DNA of 64,000 nucleotides from Streptosporangium sp. NBC_01755 (GCF_035917995.1 NZ_CP109131.1:3844001-3908000), one strand, 5' to 3'; positions 35,173-43,944 are shown, numbered from the stretch's first letter. The notes: a model not told the origin generated them from the sequence alone. Numbers and translations are program-made.

Positions 35173-35562
35173 ATGACCAGTATCACCCACGCGTCGGCGG
35201 TTGCCCCGTCGGTCGCCGTGATGACCGCCGAGGAGTTGGCCGCGTTCGCGAAGCGGCTCACGACGCTGACGATCGAGCCCGCTGAGCGGCGCCTCGTGTT
35301 CAGCCTCTTCGCGGAGGCGGTCGAGGCGATCGCCTCCACGGCCAACACAATCACCTACGGCATCACCGAAGAGACACCGGTCTGCGGTCTGCTGGCCTCC
35401 CCGGACGGGGTGTTGCCGCTGGAGGGGCAGGCGGTGTTCGAGGCGTCGGACGCGGCGGGGCTGCTGGCGCAGGCTCGGGACGGGTTCCGAGAGGCGGCGC
35501 AGGCCGTCGAGGAGCTCGACCGTCTCGCGTCGCTCGCCGCCCAGGGCGGAGGCCGGGCATGA
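35173..35562 (+). CDS. Hypothetical phage protein, 129 residues
   Basis: Helical protein with an AELAAFAKRLTTLTIEPAERR segment and a central GLLASPDGVLPLEG strand. GAAAGAGAGAGC precedes the ATG. Overlaps the next gene by 4 bp; start of a run of about 14 tightly overlapping genes. No family recognised. Confidence 0.65.
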   Translation: MTSITHASAVAPSVAVMTAEELAAFAKRLTTLTIEPAERRLVFSLFAEAVEAIASTANTITYGITEETPVCGLLASPDGVLPLEGQAVFEASDAAGLLAQARDGFREAAQAVEELDRLASLAAQGGGRA

Positions 35563-35960
35563 GCGACTCCCCGATCACCGTGCGCCTGCCGCTTTGCATG
35601 CTGGACCTGCTCGTGCCGACCGGCGCGACCCTGCCTCTGGCCTGGGTCGTGCTGCTGGGCCACCGCGAGCAGCTCACCACCGCCCCGGACGGGCGCCCGG
35701 TGTACGGCGACGTCACCAGCTGGCAGCCGATCCTGCCGGTGTCCTACGAGGGCCGCGCGGTCGCGGTCGCCGAGCGCCTGGGAGCGGCGTCGCTCGGCAG
35801 CGAGCCGGACCAGTGGCTCTGGTACCCGGCGACCGACGACGGCGACCTGCCCATCACGGAGCTGTGGGGCGTGGTCGACGGCAACGATGTGCGGCCCGAG
35901 GTGGCCATCGCCCCGCTGACGGCGCTGCTGGCCGAGTCCCAGGACGGGGGCCAGTCGTGA
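35559..35960 (+). CDS. Hypothetical phage protein, 133 residues
   Basis: Mixed alpha/beta; PLAWVVLLGHREQLTTAPDGRPVYGDV and DQWLWYPATDDGDLPITELWG are its most distinctive parts. ATG overlaps the upstream stop. No function assigned. Confidence 0.62.
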   Translation: MSDSPITVRLPLCMLDLLVPTGATLPLAWVVLLGHREQLTTAPDGRPVYGDVTSWQPILPVSYEGRAVAVAERLGAASLGSEPDQWLWYPATDDGDLPITELWGVVDGNDVRPEVAIAPLTALLAESQDGGQS

Positions 35961-36298
35961 GCGCTCCCGCCCTGGAGGCCGTCACGATGCTGGCCGCCCG
36001 CCAGGTCCTGGCCGCTGCCGCCATCCGGCTGGAGGAGTACCCGGCCGCCCGGGTGACATCGGTGGACGTCACCCACACGGTCCTCGCTGCCGCCGACCAG
36101 CTGCTGCCCCGCGACCGGTCTGCCGCTTACCACCTGGCCGTCGACGCTCTGGACGTGCTGGGCGAGTACCGGCGGGAGCTGGGTGAGGACCCCAAGGCGC
36201 TGGACCGGTGGACCACCGTCTACAGCCGCGTCGAGATGGTCGCGCAGATGCGCGCCGCCGCCAACACCACCACCACCGAGAGCGGAGACCAGGCATGA
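35957..36298 (+). CDS. Hypothetical phage protein, 113 residues
   Basis: All-helical: ALEAVTMLAARQVLAAAAIRLEEY, VLAAADQLLPRDRSAAYHLAVDALDVLGEYRREL. GTG start inside the upstream stop. No function assigned. Confidence 0.62.
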   Translation: MSAPALEAVTMLAARQVLAAAAIRLEEYPAARVTSVDVTHTVLAAADQLLPRDRSAAYHLAVDALDVLGEYRRELGEDPKALDRWTTVYSRVEMVAQMRAAANTTTTESGDQA

Positions 36299-36660
36299 CC
36301 CCCACCGCCACCCTCACCGTGACCGCCCAGCAAGTCGCGGCCCGCGCGCTCCTTGACCTGCTGGGCCAGGACCTGCCGGGCGCGACCTGGACCCTCTGCC
36401 TCTACACGGGCTTGCTCAGCGGGCAGCCCGACCACCAGCCGCCGCTCAGCGAGCGGCGGGCCGCCATCACCCGCTACGCGGAGGTCCTCGACGCCACCCC
36501 CGAGGTGCACCGCTACTGCAACCCGACCCCTGACCACGCCGGGCGCCTTGGCGTGGACGCCGAGTACCTCGGCGCGCGGATCCGGGTGTGGGTCGGGCTC
36601 ACGGAGGCGGACGGCGCCGAGCTCGACGCCGAGCAGGCCCTGGCGGTGGCTGATGCCTGA
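36295..36660 (+). CDS. Hypothetical phage protein, 121 residues
   Basis: Mixed alpha/beta; TVTAQQVAARALLDLLGQDL helix and a TWTLCLYTGLLSGQ strand. Overlaps both neighbours. No family recognised. Confidence 0.62.
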   Translation: MTPTATLTVTAQQVAARALLDLLGQDLPGATWTLCLYTGLLSGQPDHQPPLSERRAAITRYAEVLDATPEVHRYCNPTPDHAGRLGVDAEYLGARIRVWVGLTEADGAELDAEQALAVADA

Positions 36661-36961
36661 GATCCGCATCCCCGAGGGGCCGATCGAGACCGAGCCGTGG
36701 GACGCGATCCGCACCGCCCCCGGCGAGTCCCTGACCGCCGCGTGCCGCACCGCCCTGCTGCGCGAGATGGGCGGCATGGAGGTCGGTGACTGGGATGACG
36801 AGCTCCTGGGCTGGCTCGCCAACCAGGACCCGTCCGTCGTCGCCACGATCTGCTCCTGGCTGCGGCGGGTCCGCACCCTCCCGCTACCGGCCATCCCGAC
36901 CGTGCGCGACGCCACCGAGGCCGAATACCGCGCCGAGCAGACCAACGAGGAGCAGGCATGA
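36653..36961 (+). CDS. Hypothetical phage protein, 102 residues
   Basis: Helical acidic protein (LTAACRTALLREMGGMEVGDWDDELLGWLANQD, VVATICSWLRRVRTL). The repeated LANQDPSVV pattern is seen in other actinophage early proteins, but no role is known to me. Confidence 0.62.
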   Translation: MPEIRIPEGPIETEPWDAIRTAPGESLTAACRTALLREMGGMEVGDWDDELLGWLANQDPSVVATICSWLRRVRTLPLPAIPTVRDATEAEYRAEQTNEEQA

Positions 36962-37212
36962 GGACCGAAGCCGCCCCGCAACCCGCTGACCGTGTCTTGG
37001 CTGCGGTCGCTCAGGTGCTCGTCTACCTAGGTGACGTGCCGCATGACCGCGTCATCATGGCCGCCGCTGTGCTCGCTCGCCGGCAGCCTGAGCTGACCTC
37101 GGAGCAGGCGGTGATCACCGCCGCCAACGGGATGTGGGACGCCGATGCCCGCGCCGCGTGGAACGAGGGGCGCAAGCTGCTCGATGAGGCTGAGGCGCGG
37201 GTGGTCGCGTGA
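36958..37212 (+). CDS. Hypothetical phage protein, 84 residues
   Basis: Helical: DRVLAAVAQVLVYLGD and EQAVITAANGMWDADARAAWNEGRKLLDEA. ATG overlaps upstream stop. No function assigned. Confidence 0.6.
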   Translation: MRTEAAPQPADRVLAAVAQVLVYLGDVPHDRVIMAAAVLARRQPELTSEQAVITAANGMWDADARAAWNEGRKLLDEAEARVVA

Positions 37213-37631
37213 GCGCCCTGACCGTGTCCAGCCTCGTCGTGGAGGCCCGCCCGTCGGCGGTTGAGGTGGCTGTGCTCCATCTGCCGCCGGGGTCGCTGGC
37301 CCGCGTGCACCACCCGGACAGGACCCGCGAGTACACGCCCGGCTTTCCCGACATCCCGTACTACGTGGTGGTTCCCGGCGACAACTCCGCGATCGGGTGG
37401 GGGTGGAACGTCGGCTGGTACGGGTCCCTCACCGGGGTCCGGAACGGGCGTCACCGCCTGGACCGGGACGCCTGGCACGCGGCGGCGAAGGCCCTGCGTT
37501 CCGCGTCCGTCGTCTACGTGCGCTACGAGGCACTCACCTACTACAGCGCCACCAGGTGGACCGCCGTCGGTGTCCGCGTCGAGGGCACCCTCTCCCTTCC
37601 TGAGCAGACCGAGGAGCCCGCGCATGTCTGA
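37209..37631 (+). CDS. Hypothetical phage protein, 140 residues
   Basis: Strand-rich with many aromatics (YYVVVPGDNSAIGWGWNVGWYGSLTG). No motif recognised. GTG start overlaps upstream stop. Confidence 0.62.
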   Translation: MSALTVSSLVVEARPSAVEVAVLHLPPGSLARVHHPDRTREYTPGFPDIPYYVVVPGDNSAIGWGWNVGWYGSLTGVRNGRHRLDRDAWHAAAKALRSASVVYVRYEALTYYSATRWTAVGVRVEGTLSLPEQTEEPAHV

Positions 37632-38265
37632 GACGGAGATCGCGGAGCGTTTCAAGCGCGAGACCGCCACCCACGTCATGGAGATCAAGCACGACGACGG
37701 CCTGTACCGGCACCTGCGGTTCAAGAGCCCGAAGCATGGTCGTTACTGGTTCGACTTGATCACCGTTCCGCACGCCCTGATCTTCCGGGGTGACGGCGAA
37801 AGCTTCGTGTTCAGCCGTACCGACGACATGTTCGAGTTCTTCCGCTCCGGCCTCTGGTCGGACGGGTCGCTCCACATCGACGCGGTCTACTGGGCTGGGA
37901 AGCTCACCAGCGACCGCGACAGCGTCATGAAGTACTCGAAGGAGCTGTTCGACCAGCAGGTCGCCGAGGAGCTCAAGGAGGCTGAGGCCGACTGGCCTGG
38001 GGTCACCAAGGCGTGGGACGAGACGGTCAACGACTTCTTCGCCAGTTACAACACCGAGTACGAGCACGACGCGCGCGCCGCTGTGGACGCCTTCGAGTTC
38101 TGGCTTGGCGACGATACCGAGGAGCCTTTCCGCTTCCAGGACACCGGGGAGTGGGAGTTCAAGGACTACCACTGGTGGTTCTTGTGGGCTCTCCACGGGA
38201 TCGTGTGGGGCATCTCCCAGTACGACCAGGCGAGGGCCGCCGCTGTGCAGGGCGGTGAGCAGTAG
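37624..38265 (+). CDS. Hypothetical phage protein, 213 residues
   Basis: Largest of the early run. N-terminal beta-rich half (YRHLRFKSPKHGRYWFDLITVPHALIFRGDGESFVFSR) then a helical, acidic C-terminal half ending in Trp-rich DYHWWFLWALHGIVWGISQYDQARA. Resembles widespread phage early proteins, whose function is not known to me. Confidence 0.68.
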   Translation: MSETEIAERFKRETATHVMEIKHDDGLYRHLRFKSPKHGRYWFDLITVPHALIFRGDGESFVFSRTDDMFEFFRSGLWSDGSLHIDAVYWAGKLTSDRDSVMKYSKELFDQQVAEELKEAEADWPGVTKAWDETVNDFFASYNTEYEHDARAAVDAFEFWLGDDTEEPFRFQDTGEWEFKDYHWWFLWALHGIVWGISQYDQARAAAVQGGEQ

Positions 38266-38681
38266 TGGGCGCCCCCGCTGTCCTTCCCGCCACGGTCTCC
38301 TGGCCGCAGGGTGTGACGCATCTGCGCTCCGGCGGGGTTGCCGCCCTGCTGGAGGTCACTCCGCGCCGGGTGGCGCGCTGGCAGACCCTCGGACTGATCA
38401 CCGCGTCAGCACTGACCGAGGGCGGGCATCGCCGGTTCACCCGCGCCGACGTCGAGGCATTCCTGCGGGAAGCGTGCTTTGCCTGCCGTCTCGGCTCGGG
38501 GGACATCGTGTCCTGCCCCGGCTGGAACGACGGCCGCCCCGTCCGGGTGCTGCGCGTCACCCCGACCTTGCGGGACGGCCTGTACATCCGCTGGCAAGAC
38601 GTCGCCGTCCGAGCCCACGCCATGGACGTACCGGTCGGCCGTACCCGGCTCGTGCGCCGCCTCCACCAGGGGGCGGCATGA
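38265..38681 (+). CDS. MerR-type HTH protein (excisionase-like)
   Basis: 138 residues. Winged-helix: THLRSGGVAALLEVTPRRVARWQTLGLITASALTEGGHRRFTRADVEAFLREA, the BldC/MerR/Xis pattern. A CxxC-like pair (ACFACRLGSGDIVSC) follows. In serine-integrase phages a small extra protein (RDF) drives excision; this is a candidate but only by fold and position. GTG start shares a base with the upstream TAG. Confidence 0.72.
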   Translation: MGAPAVLPATVSWPQGVTHLRSGGVAALLEVTPRRVARWQTLGLITASALTEGGHRRFTRADVEAFLREACFACRLGSGDIVSCPGWNDGRPVRVLRVTPTLRDGLYIRWQDVAVRAHAMDVPVGRTRLVRRLHQGAA

Positions 38682-38830
38682 ACCACGACGAGGACGAGGA
38701 CGCCATGAGCGCCTACCTCGCCCAAGGCGAGCCGCACCCCATCCCGGTCGCTCGTGACCCGCGGAACCCCGCCGAGGACGAGATGACTCCGCAAGACGAA
38801 GAGACCTACGAGCAGGAGAAAAACACCTGA
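38678..38830 (+). CDS. Acidic phage protein, 50 residues
   Basis: Very acidic (MNHDEDEDAM..., EDEMTPQDEETYEQEKNT), like DNA-mimic proteins in charge only. Overlaps both neighbours. Function unknown. Confidence 0.55.
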   Translation: MNHDEDEDAMSAYLAQGEPHPIPVARDPRNPAEDEMTPQDEETYEQEKNT

Positions 38831-39516
38831 TGGCGATCAACTCCGACTACAACGAGGTCGCGGCGCGGATCGTTGAGGCCCGTAAGAAGCACCCTGAGGG
38901 CATCCTCCAGCCGCTCGACCCCGCCACCCCCTACAAGATCGAGACGATCGGCGACAAGACGTTCATCGTCTACGTCGCCGCGTTCTACCGCACCCCGGAG
39001 GACACGAAGCCGGGCATTGGGACCGCATGGGAGCCGTTCCCGGGCCTCACGAACTTCACTCGCAACTCGGAGTTGATGAACGCCGAGACGTCAGCGTGGG
39101 GGCGCGCCCTGGTCGCGGCGTTCGCCGCCGACGCCAAGAAGGGCATCGCCACCTCGCTGGAGGTTCGCAACCGGGAAGCCGAGCGGCAGGCGCAGTACGG
39201 GCCGCCCGACCAGCAGGGCTGGCCTGAGGTGAAGGACCCGGGTGAGCAGCTCGTCACGAAGGCGCTGCTGTCCCGTCTCGCCGCCCAGTTCGCGACGCTC
39301 GGCGTCGCTGGGCGCGATGAGGGGTTGATGACGATTGGTGCACTGATCGGCGTACAGGTCACCAGTACCAAGGCGCTGACGAACGCCCAGGCATCGCAGC
39401 TCATCGGGGCACTGGACCCGCTGACGAAGGCCGAGGACCCGCCCGCCGCTCTGGCTGCCGCGCTGCGTGAGGCGATGGCGGAGAAGCCGGAGGAGTCGCA
39501 TGACGACGCCGCGTGA
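38830..39516 (+). CDS. ERF-like single-strand annealing protein
   Basis: 228 residues. The N-terminal domain reads GILQPLDPATPYKIETIGDKTFIVYVAAFYRTPEDTKPGIGTAWEPFPGLTNFTRNSELMNAETSAWGRALVAAFAADAK. The TNFTRNSELMNAETSAWGRA segment resembles the conserved core of Erf-type recombinases. Such proteins promote phage recombination and replication. Next gene overlaps. Family assignment is from motif likeness; RecT-like is an alternative. Confidence 0.6.
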   Translation: MAINSDYNEVAARIVEARKKHPEGILQPLDPATPYKIETIGDKTFIVYVAAFYRTPEDTKPGIGTAWEPFPGLTNFTRNSELMNAETSAWGRALVAAFAADAKKGIATSLEVRNREAERQAQYGPPDQQGWPEVKDPGEQLVTKALLSRLAAQFATLGVAGRDEGLMTIGALIGVQVTSTKALTNAQASQLIGALDPLTKAEDPPAALAAALREAMAEKPEESHDDAA

Positions 39517-40114
39517 GGCCGCGCTCCGAGTCGCGGTCCTGGACGCGCTGGCGAAGCGGGTGAACAAGTCGCTGGCCGACGCCCGCGGTGAGGCTGAGCA
39601 GCTGTTCGCTGTGGCCCGTGCGGGCGGCGCGACACAGATTGAGGTGGCTCTCCCCTCGGGCGCCGCGGTGGGGAAGGTCTCCATCAAGGCCGGTCAGGAG
39701 AGCATTCGGGTTGACGAGGCGGCACTGCTGAAGTGGGTGCTCGCCAACCAGCCGGAGGAGATCGAAGCCGAGGTTTCGCCGTCGGCCCTGTCGCGCCCGG
39801 ACGTGATCGCCTACGTCCGTAAGCTCCACCCGGACCTGATGCGGCAGAAGGTCCGCCCCGCCTACCGGGCGAAGCTGCTGGCCGAAGTCAACGAGTCAGG
39901 GGAGCTGGCATCGGAGACGACCGGCGAGGTCGTGAAGGTCTCCGAAACCGTGAAGTCCGACCCGACCGGCGCGTTCGCCCTGACGTTCGAGACGGCAAAG
40001 AAGGGCAAGCCGAACGGCCGCGACCAGATCGCCGCCGCCTGGCAGTCCGGAGAGCTGTCCATCACAGAGCTGATCCGGCCGGCGATCGAGGGCGCCCCGG
40101 GCGGTGAGTCATGA
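39500..40114 (+). CDS. Phage recombination-associated protein, 204 residues
   Basis: Helical N-terminus (VAVLDALAKRVNKSLADARGEAEQLF) and a mixed C-terminal half with PDVIAYVRKLHPDLMRQKVRPAYRAKLLAEVNESGEL. Follows the ERF-like gene with overlap, a place where phages often encode a nuclease or annealing partner; no nuclease motif is visible. Confidence 0.58.
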   Translation: MTTPREAALRVAVLDALAKRVNKSLADARGEAEQLFAVARAGGATQIEVALPSGAAVGKVSIKAGQESIRVDEAALLKWVLANQPEEIEAEVSPSALSRPDVIAYVRKLHPDLMRQKVRPAYRAKLLAEVNESGELASETTGEVVKVSETVKSDPTGAFALTFETAKKGKPNGRDQIAAAWQSGELSITELIRPAIEGAPGGES

Positions 40115-40548
40115 CCGATGTCTTCCAGCGCGCCGAGTCAGGCAGCTTCGAGTTCCTTTCCGAGGACGTGGTCCTCACCCCGGCCGACACCGATGTGTTC
40201 CTGAGGCGACTGAACAACGAGTTGGGCCGCTCCCAGCTTGCGGTGAAGCGGGCCCGCGAAGCCGAACTGGGCGCTGAGCGGCGCTACCTGGAGGCTCGCA
40301 CGATCCTGCTGATGCAGGAGCAAGCCCCTGAGGTGGGGCGCCGTACCGGCCAGGTGAGCCAAAAGCAGTTGGACGACTGGTTCGCGGTCCGTATCTCCGA
40401 GGAGTACTGGGAGTTGCGTGAGGCGAAGGTTCTGCGGGCCAACGCCGTGGACTACGCCTGGCAGGTCAAAGCCCAGGTGGAGTTGATGCGGTCCCTCAAC
40501 GTCAACGCCAAGGCCATGTACGACACCTACCGCGGCGGCGGCCGATGA
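40111..40548 (+). CDS. Coiled-coil phage protein, 145 residues
   Basis: Largely helical with a heptad pattern (RLNNELGRSQLAVKRAREAELGAERRYLEARTILLM). No enzymatic motif. Overlaps both neighbours. Confidence 0.6.
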   Translation: MTDVFQRAESGSFEFLSEDVVLTPADTDVFLRRLNNELGRSQLAVKRAREAELGAERRYLEARTILLMQEQAPEVGRRTGQVSQKQLDDWFAVRISEEYWELREAKVLRANAVDYAWQVKAQVELMRSLNVNAKAMYDTYRGGGR

Positions 40549-41084
40549 AGACCCGCGTGCAGGCCTGCTGCAGCAGGGAGACGTTCGCGAACGAGGCTGA
40601 GGCCCGCCGGCGTCTGGATCGGATCGTGTCGCTCGGGGTGTCTCGTGTCCTGCCGATGGGGGTGGAGCGGTGCCGCAACGGGTGGCACCTGAAGTTCCCG
40701 ACCACGGACACGGGGCCGTCGACGAAGCTCCGCACCCTGGTGGAGGCCAGGGATGGGAACCGGTGTGTGAAGTGCGGGAAGCCCACCCCGCGGGATGAGG
40801 ACTCGCTTCACCATCGGCTTCCTCGGGGGCGTGGTGGAGGCAACACCGCAGAGAATTTGATCTTGCTTTGTGGTACCGGAGTGACCGGCGATCACGGTTG
40901 GGTCGAGCAGCATCGGGCCGCCTCCTACCGACTCGGCTACCTCGTCGAGTCCGGCCTCGACCCCGCGGACAAGCCAGTCGCGGTCGCCGGCGTGGGCTGG
41001 ATGTACCCCACCGAAGACGGCAGATGGATAACCCCGCAGGAGTACGGGGCCAATCCGGCGGAGCTGGGCGAGGTGACGTCATGA
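40545..41084 (+). CDS. HNH endonuclease
   Basis: 179 residues. The HNH core: LVEARDGNRCVKCGKPTPRDEDSLHHRLPRGRGGGNTAENLILLCGTG with a CxxC zinc pair and HHR...N...H-like residues, GDHGWVEQH giving the last His. The N-terminal part has a further CxxxC. HNH proteins of this position are homing-type or packaging nucleases; here it sits before DNA methyltransferases. Confidence 0.83.
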   Translation: MKTRVQACCSRETFANEAEARRRLDRIVSLGVSRVLPMGVERCRNGWHLKFPTTDTGPSTKLRTLVEARDGNRCVKCGKPTPRDEDSLHHRLPRGRGGGNTAENLILLCGTGVTGDHGWVEQHRAASYRLGYLVESGLDPADKPVAVAGVGWMYPTEDGRWITPQEYGANPAELGEVTS

Positions 41085-41203
41085 CGGAGTGCCTCGCCCC
41101 GCCGGCTGATGGGGAGCGGTGCGGTATCTGCGACGTGGACCTCGCCTTGCAGGTCGCGGACCCGAGGTATGGGTCTCCGCCGGACATGGACGTGCCCGTA
41201 TGA
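41081..41203 (+). CDS. Hypothetical phage microprotein, 40 residues
   Basis: MTECLAPPADGERCGICDVDLA then LQVADPRYGSPPDMDVPV; contains CGxC, a possible half zinc knuckle. Overlaps the next gene by 4 bp. Confidence 0.5.
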   Translation: MTECLAPPADGERCGICDVDLALQVADPRYGSPPDMDVPV

Positions 41204-42726
41204 AGCCCTACTACGAGGACGCTGCGGTGACCCTGTACCACGGCAAGAGCGAGAAGATCCTCCCGCTGCTGGCCGACGCGTCGGTCGACGCCATGGTGAC
41301 CGACCCGCCCGCCGGAATCGCGTTCATGGGTCGCACCTGGGATGGAGACAAGGGCGGGCGGCGTCAGTGGATCGCCTGGCTCACTGAGGTCATGGAGCAA
41401 GCCCGCCGGGTCCTCAAGCCCGGCGGCCACGCCCTCGTATGGGCATTGCCCCGCACCTCCCACTGGACCGCCACCGCGTTGGAAGACGCCGGATTCGAGA
41501 TCCGCGACTGCATCGTCCACATCTACGGGTCGGGGTTTCCCAAGTCTCTGGACGTGGGCAAGGCGATCGATCGGCAGCGCAACGATCGCGACGCCATCGT
41601 CGCTGTGACCGCGTTCGTCCGTCAGGCCCGCCTCTCCTCTGGTGCGACCATCGCCGAGATCGACGCCGCGTTTGGCACCAACGGCATGGCGTGGCGCTGG
41701 TCCACCGTCAAAGAGAGCCCGGCCGTACCGAACTGGGAGCAGTGGCTCAAGCTGAAGGGGCTGCTCGGGTTCGGCGATGACATGGACGCTGAGGTGTGGC
41801 GTCTCAACGGGCGCAAAGGGCAGCCGGGCGAAGCATGGGATGACCGTGAGGTCGTGGCTCAGGGGTATCGCATCCGCCGTGAGTCTGCTGTGCAGATAAC
41901 AGGGCTTAGTAACGGCACCTACGACATCACTGCCCCAGCGACGGACGAAGCACGCCAATGGTCAGGATGGGGGACGGCGCTCAAGCCGGGCTCAGAGCAT
42001 TGGTGGCTGGTCCGAAAGCCGCTCGCGGGGACGGTCGCCGCCACGGTGGTGGCGTACAGCACGGGCGCCCTCAACATCGCGGCGTGCCGGGTCGAGCCGA
42101 CCGGGGAGTCTCGGCCGCGCGTGGGCGAGAAGTCACAGGAACGCCGGTACACCGATCAGGGCGGCACGAACTTCGCCCCGCTGCCCGGCGTGCGCGGCGG
42201 GGACCCGGCCGGGCGGTGGCCGACGAACGTGGTCTTTTCCCATTCGGCGGGTTGTGTCGAGGGGCAGGGGTGTGAGGCGGACTGCCCGGTCGGTGAGCTC
42301 GACCGGCAGAGCGGGGTCCTGAAGTCCGGCGCCAACCCCACCCGCCGCAACTCCGATAAGTTCCGCGACGCTTACGGCACTTTCACCGGCCAGCAGGAAT
42401 GTGTACCAGCCCGAGGCGCTGATGCAGGTGGCGCGTCCCGCTTCTACCCGACGTTCCGCTACCAGGCCAAAGCCCCCGCCAGCGAACGGCCGAAGGTTGG
42501 CAGCATCGCACATCCCACCGCGAAGCCCCTCAACCTCATGCGATGGATGTGTCGCCTCATCACCCCGCCTGGCGGGGTGGTTCTCGATCCGTTCGTTGGA
42601 TCTGGCACCACGTTGGAGTCTGCTCTCGCCGAGGGCTTCCAGGCGATCGGCATCGAGCAGGAGGCCGACTACCTGCCGCTGATCATGCATCGGCTGTCCA
42701 AAGATCTACAACTCCCCATCCTCTGA
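41200..42726 (+). CDS. DNA methyltransferase (N4/N6-type, beta class)
   Basis: 508 residues. Motif IV is TDPPAGIAFMGRTWD near residue 31, where the usual DPPY has Ala at position 4. Motif I is VVLDPFVGSGTTLESALAEGFQAIGIEQ near the C-terminus (about 470), and LYHGKSEKILPLLADASVDAMVT begins the domain; PTAKPLNLMRWMCRLITPPGG precedes motif I. The order IV...I is that of beta-class amino-methyltransferases. No restriction gene is adjacent, so it probably protects phage DNA or marks the genome. ATG at 41200 overlaps the upstream stop. Confidence 0.87.
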   Translation: MKPYYEDAAVTLYHGKSEKILPLLADASVDAMVTDPPAGIAFMGRTWDGDKGGRRQWIAWLTEVMEQARRVLKPGGHALVWALPRTSHWTATALEDAGFEIRDCIVHIYGSGFPKSLDVGKAIDRQRNDRDAIVAVTAFVRQARLSSGATIAEIDAAFGTNGMAWRWSTVKESPAVPNWEQWLKLKGLLGFGDDMDAEVWRLNGRKGQPGEAWDDREVVAQGYRIRRESAVQITGLSNGTYDITAPATDEARQWSGWGTALKPGSEHWWLVRKPLAGTVAATVVAYSTGALNIAACRVEPTGESRPRVGEKSQERRYTDQGGTNFAPLPGVRGGDPAGRWPTNVVFSHSAGCVEGQGCEADCPVGELDRQSGVLKSGANPTRRNSDKFRDAYGTFTGQQECVPARGADAGGASRFYPTFRYQAKAPASERPKVGSIAHPTAKPLNLMRWMCRLITPPGGVVLDPFVGSGTTLESALAEGFQAIGIEQEADYLPLIMHRLSKDLQLPIL

Positions 42727-42794
42727 CCTTGTGTCGGCCCTGCGCTCTCGGGGGTGCAGGGCCGACACCCCACCTACCCCGAAGGGAAACCCCA

Positions 42795-42920
42795 GTGGTC
42801 CCGTTCCCCAAGTTTCAGGAGCCCGGCGAAGAGCCCCTGGCGCAGCCCAACGAGGCGGAGGAGCCCGACGGGCTGTTCATCCTCGCCGCTCCTGACGACT
42901 CCGCACCCCCGCACCTCTAA
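42795..42920 (+). CDS. Hypothetical phage microprotein, 41 residues
   Basis: GTG at 42795 after GAAGGG. Pro/Glu-rich (FPKFQEPGEEPLAQPNEAEE) ending in LFILAAPDDSAPPHL. Only codon pattern and ribosome site support it. Confidence 0.42.
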   Translation: MVPFPKFQEPGEEPLAQPNEAEEPDGLFILAAPDDSAPPHL

Positions 42921-42938
42921 CCCGATCGGAGATTCCCC

Positions 42939-43007
42939 GTGAACGAGCTGTACAGCGTCTACGCCGACGAGGACCTGCGGGAGATCGTCCCCGGGGAGGC
43001 GGCGTGA
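42939..43007 (+). CDS. Phage microprotein, 22 residues
   Basis: GTG at 42939, sequence begins MNELYSVYADEDLREIV; stop overlaps the antirepressor start. Could be a leader peptide coupling translation of the antirepressor. Low support. Confidence 0.35.
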   Translation: MNELYSVYADEDLREIVPGEAA

Positions 43008-43792
43008 GCGAGATCGAGCTGTTCCGTTTCCCCGTGACCGGTCAGGACATCCGCTCGATCCTGATCAACGGCGAGCCCTGGTTCGTCGGCAAGGACGCCG
43101 CGACGATCCTCGCCTACGTCAACACCCGCAAGGCCATCAAGGACCACGTTCCCGCACGTCACCGTGGGGGTAACGAAACGTTCCCCCTCGCTGACCTGGG
43201 GCTGGATCCGCAGACGGTTCTGATCTCCGAGCCGGGCCTGTACCGGCTGATCATGCGGAGCAAGACGGCTGTCGCCGACCAGTTCCAAGAGTGGGTGACC
43301 GCAGACGTCCTGCCCTCACTCCGCAAGACCGGCCAGTACACCATCGAGGCGGCGAAGCAGGCCGCCATCCCCGAGGACTACGCGGCAGCGCTTCGCCGGA
43401 TTGCCGACGAGGTTGAGGCTCGCGCCCTCGCCGAGAAGCAGCGGGATGCGCTGCTCCCGCTGGCGGAGGCGTACGCGGACCTGATGGAGGCCGACGGCAC
43501 GTTCGACTGGGCAGCCGTGGCGCAGATCTTCTCCCGCATCACCGGCGGTCTGGGCCGCAACAACTTCCTCGACCTGCTGCGTAGCGACGAGGTGAAGGTC
43601 CTCAAGGACAACAACACGCCGTACCAGCTCAAGGAGTTGGACCGCTACTTCAAGGTCATCCCGCGCAAGGCGTCGAAGACCGACCCCACGACGCGGGTCA
43701 CGCCCGAGGGCCTCGACTGGCTGCGCAAGCGGCTGATCAAGCACTTCAACCACCAGCCCACCCTGTTCGCCATCGGGGAGATCGCATCATGA
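43004..43792 (+). CDS. Phage antirepressor (BRO-N + ANT/KilAC domains)
   Basis: 262 residues. BRO-N at about 5-105: VTGQDIRSILINGEPWFVGKDAATILAYVNTRKAIKDHV, EPGLYRLIMRSKTAVADQFQEWVTADVLPSLRKTGQY. C-terminal ANT domain from about 165 (WAAVAQIFSRITGGLGRNNFLDLLRSDEVKVLKDNNTPYQ). Antirepressors neutralise repressors and aid lytic switching. GTG at 43004 overlaps the preceding microprotein. Typical presence in prophages of this class. Confidence 0.9.
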   Translation: MSEIELFRFPVTGQDIRSILINGEPWFVGKDAATILAYVNTRKAIKDHVPARHRGGNETFPLADLGLDPQTVLISEPGLYRLIMRSKTAVADQFQEWVTADVLPSLRKTGQYTIEAAKQAAIPEDYAAALRRIADEVEARALAEKQRDALLPLAEAYADLMEADGTFDWAAVAQIFSRITGGLGRNNFLDLLRSDEVKVLKDNNTPYQLKELDRYFKVIPRKASKTDPTTRVTPEGLDWLRKRLIKHFNHQPTLFAIGEIAS

Positions 43793-43944
43793 AGGCCGTC
43801 TTCACGCAGTTCATGGAGCCCCTCGTCACCGAAAACGCCGGACGCCTGCTCAACGACGGCCCCGAGACGCAGATCCCGCGTGCTGTCGAGGCGCTGGAGA
43901 AGTTTGCTAAGACCACGCCGCTTCGCCGCCCGGGACAGCGGTGA
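43789..43944 (+). CDS. Hypothetical phage protein, 51 residues
   Basis: MKAVFTQFMEPLVTENAGRL then LNDGPETQIPRAVEALEKFA and a basic end. ATG and stop both overlap neighbouring genes by 4 bp. Function unknown. Confidence 0.5.
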   Translation: MKAVFTQFMEPLVTENAGRLLNDGPETQIPRAVEALEKFAKTTPLRRPGQR

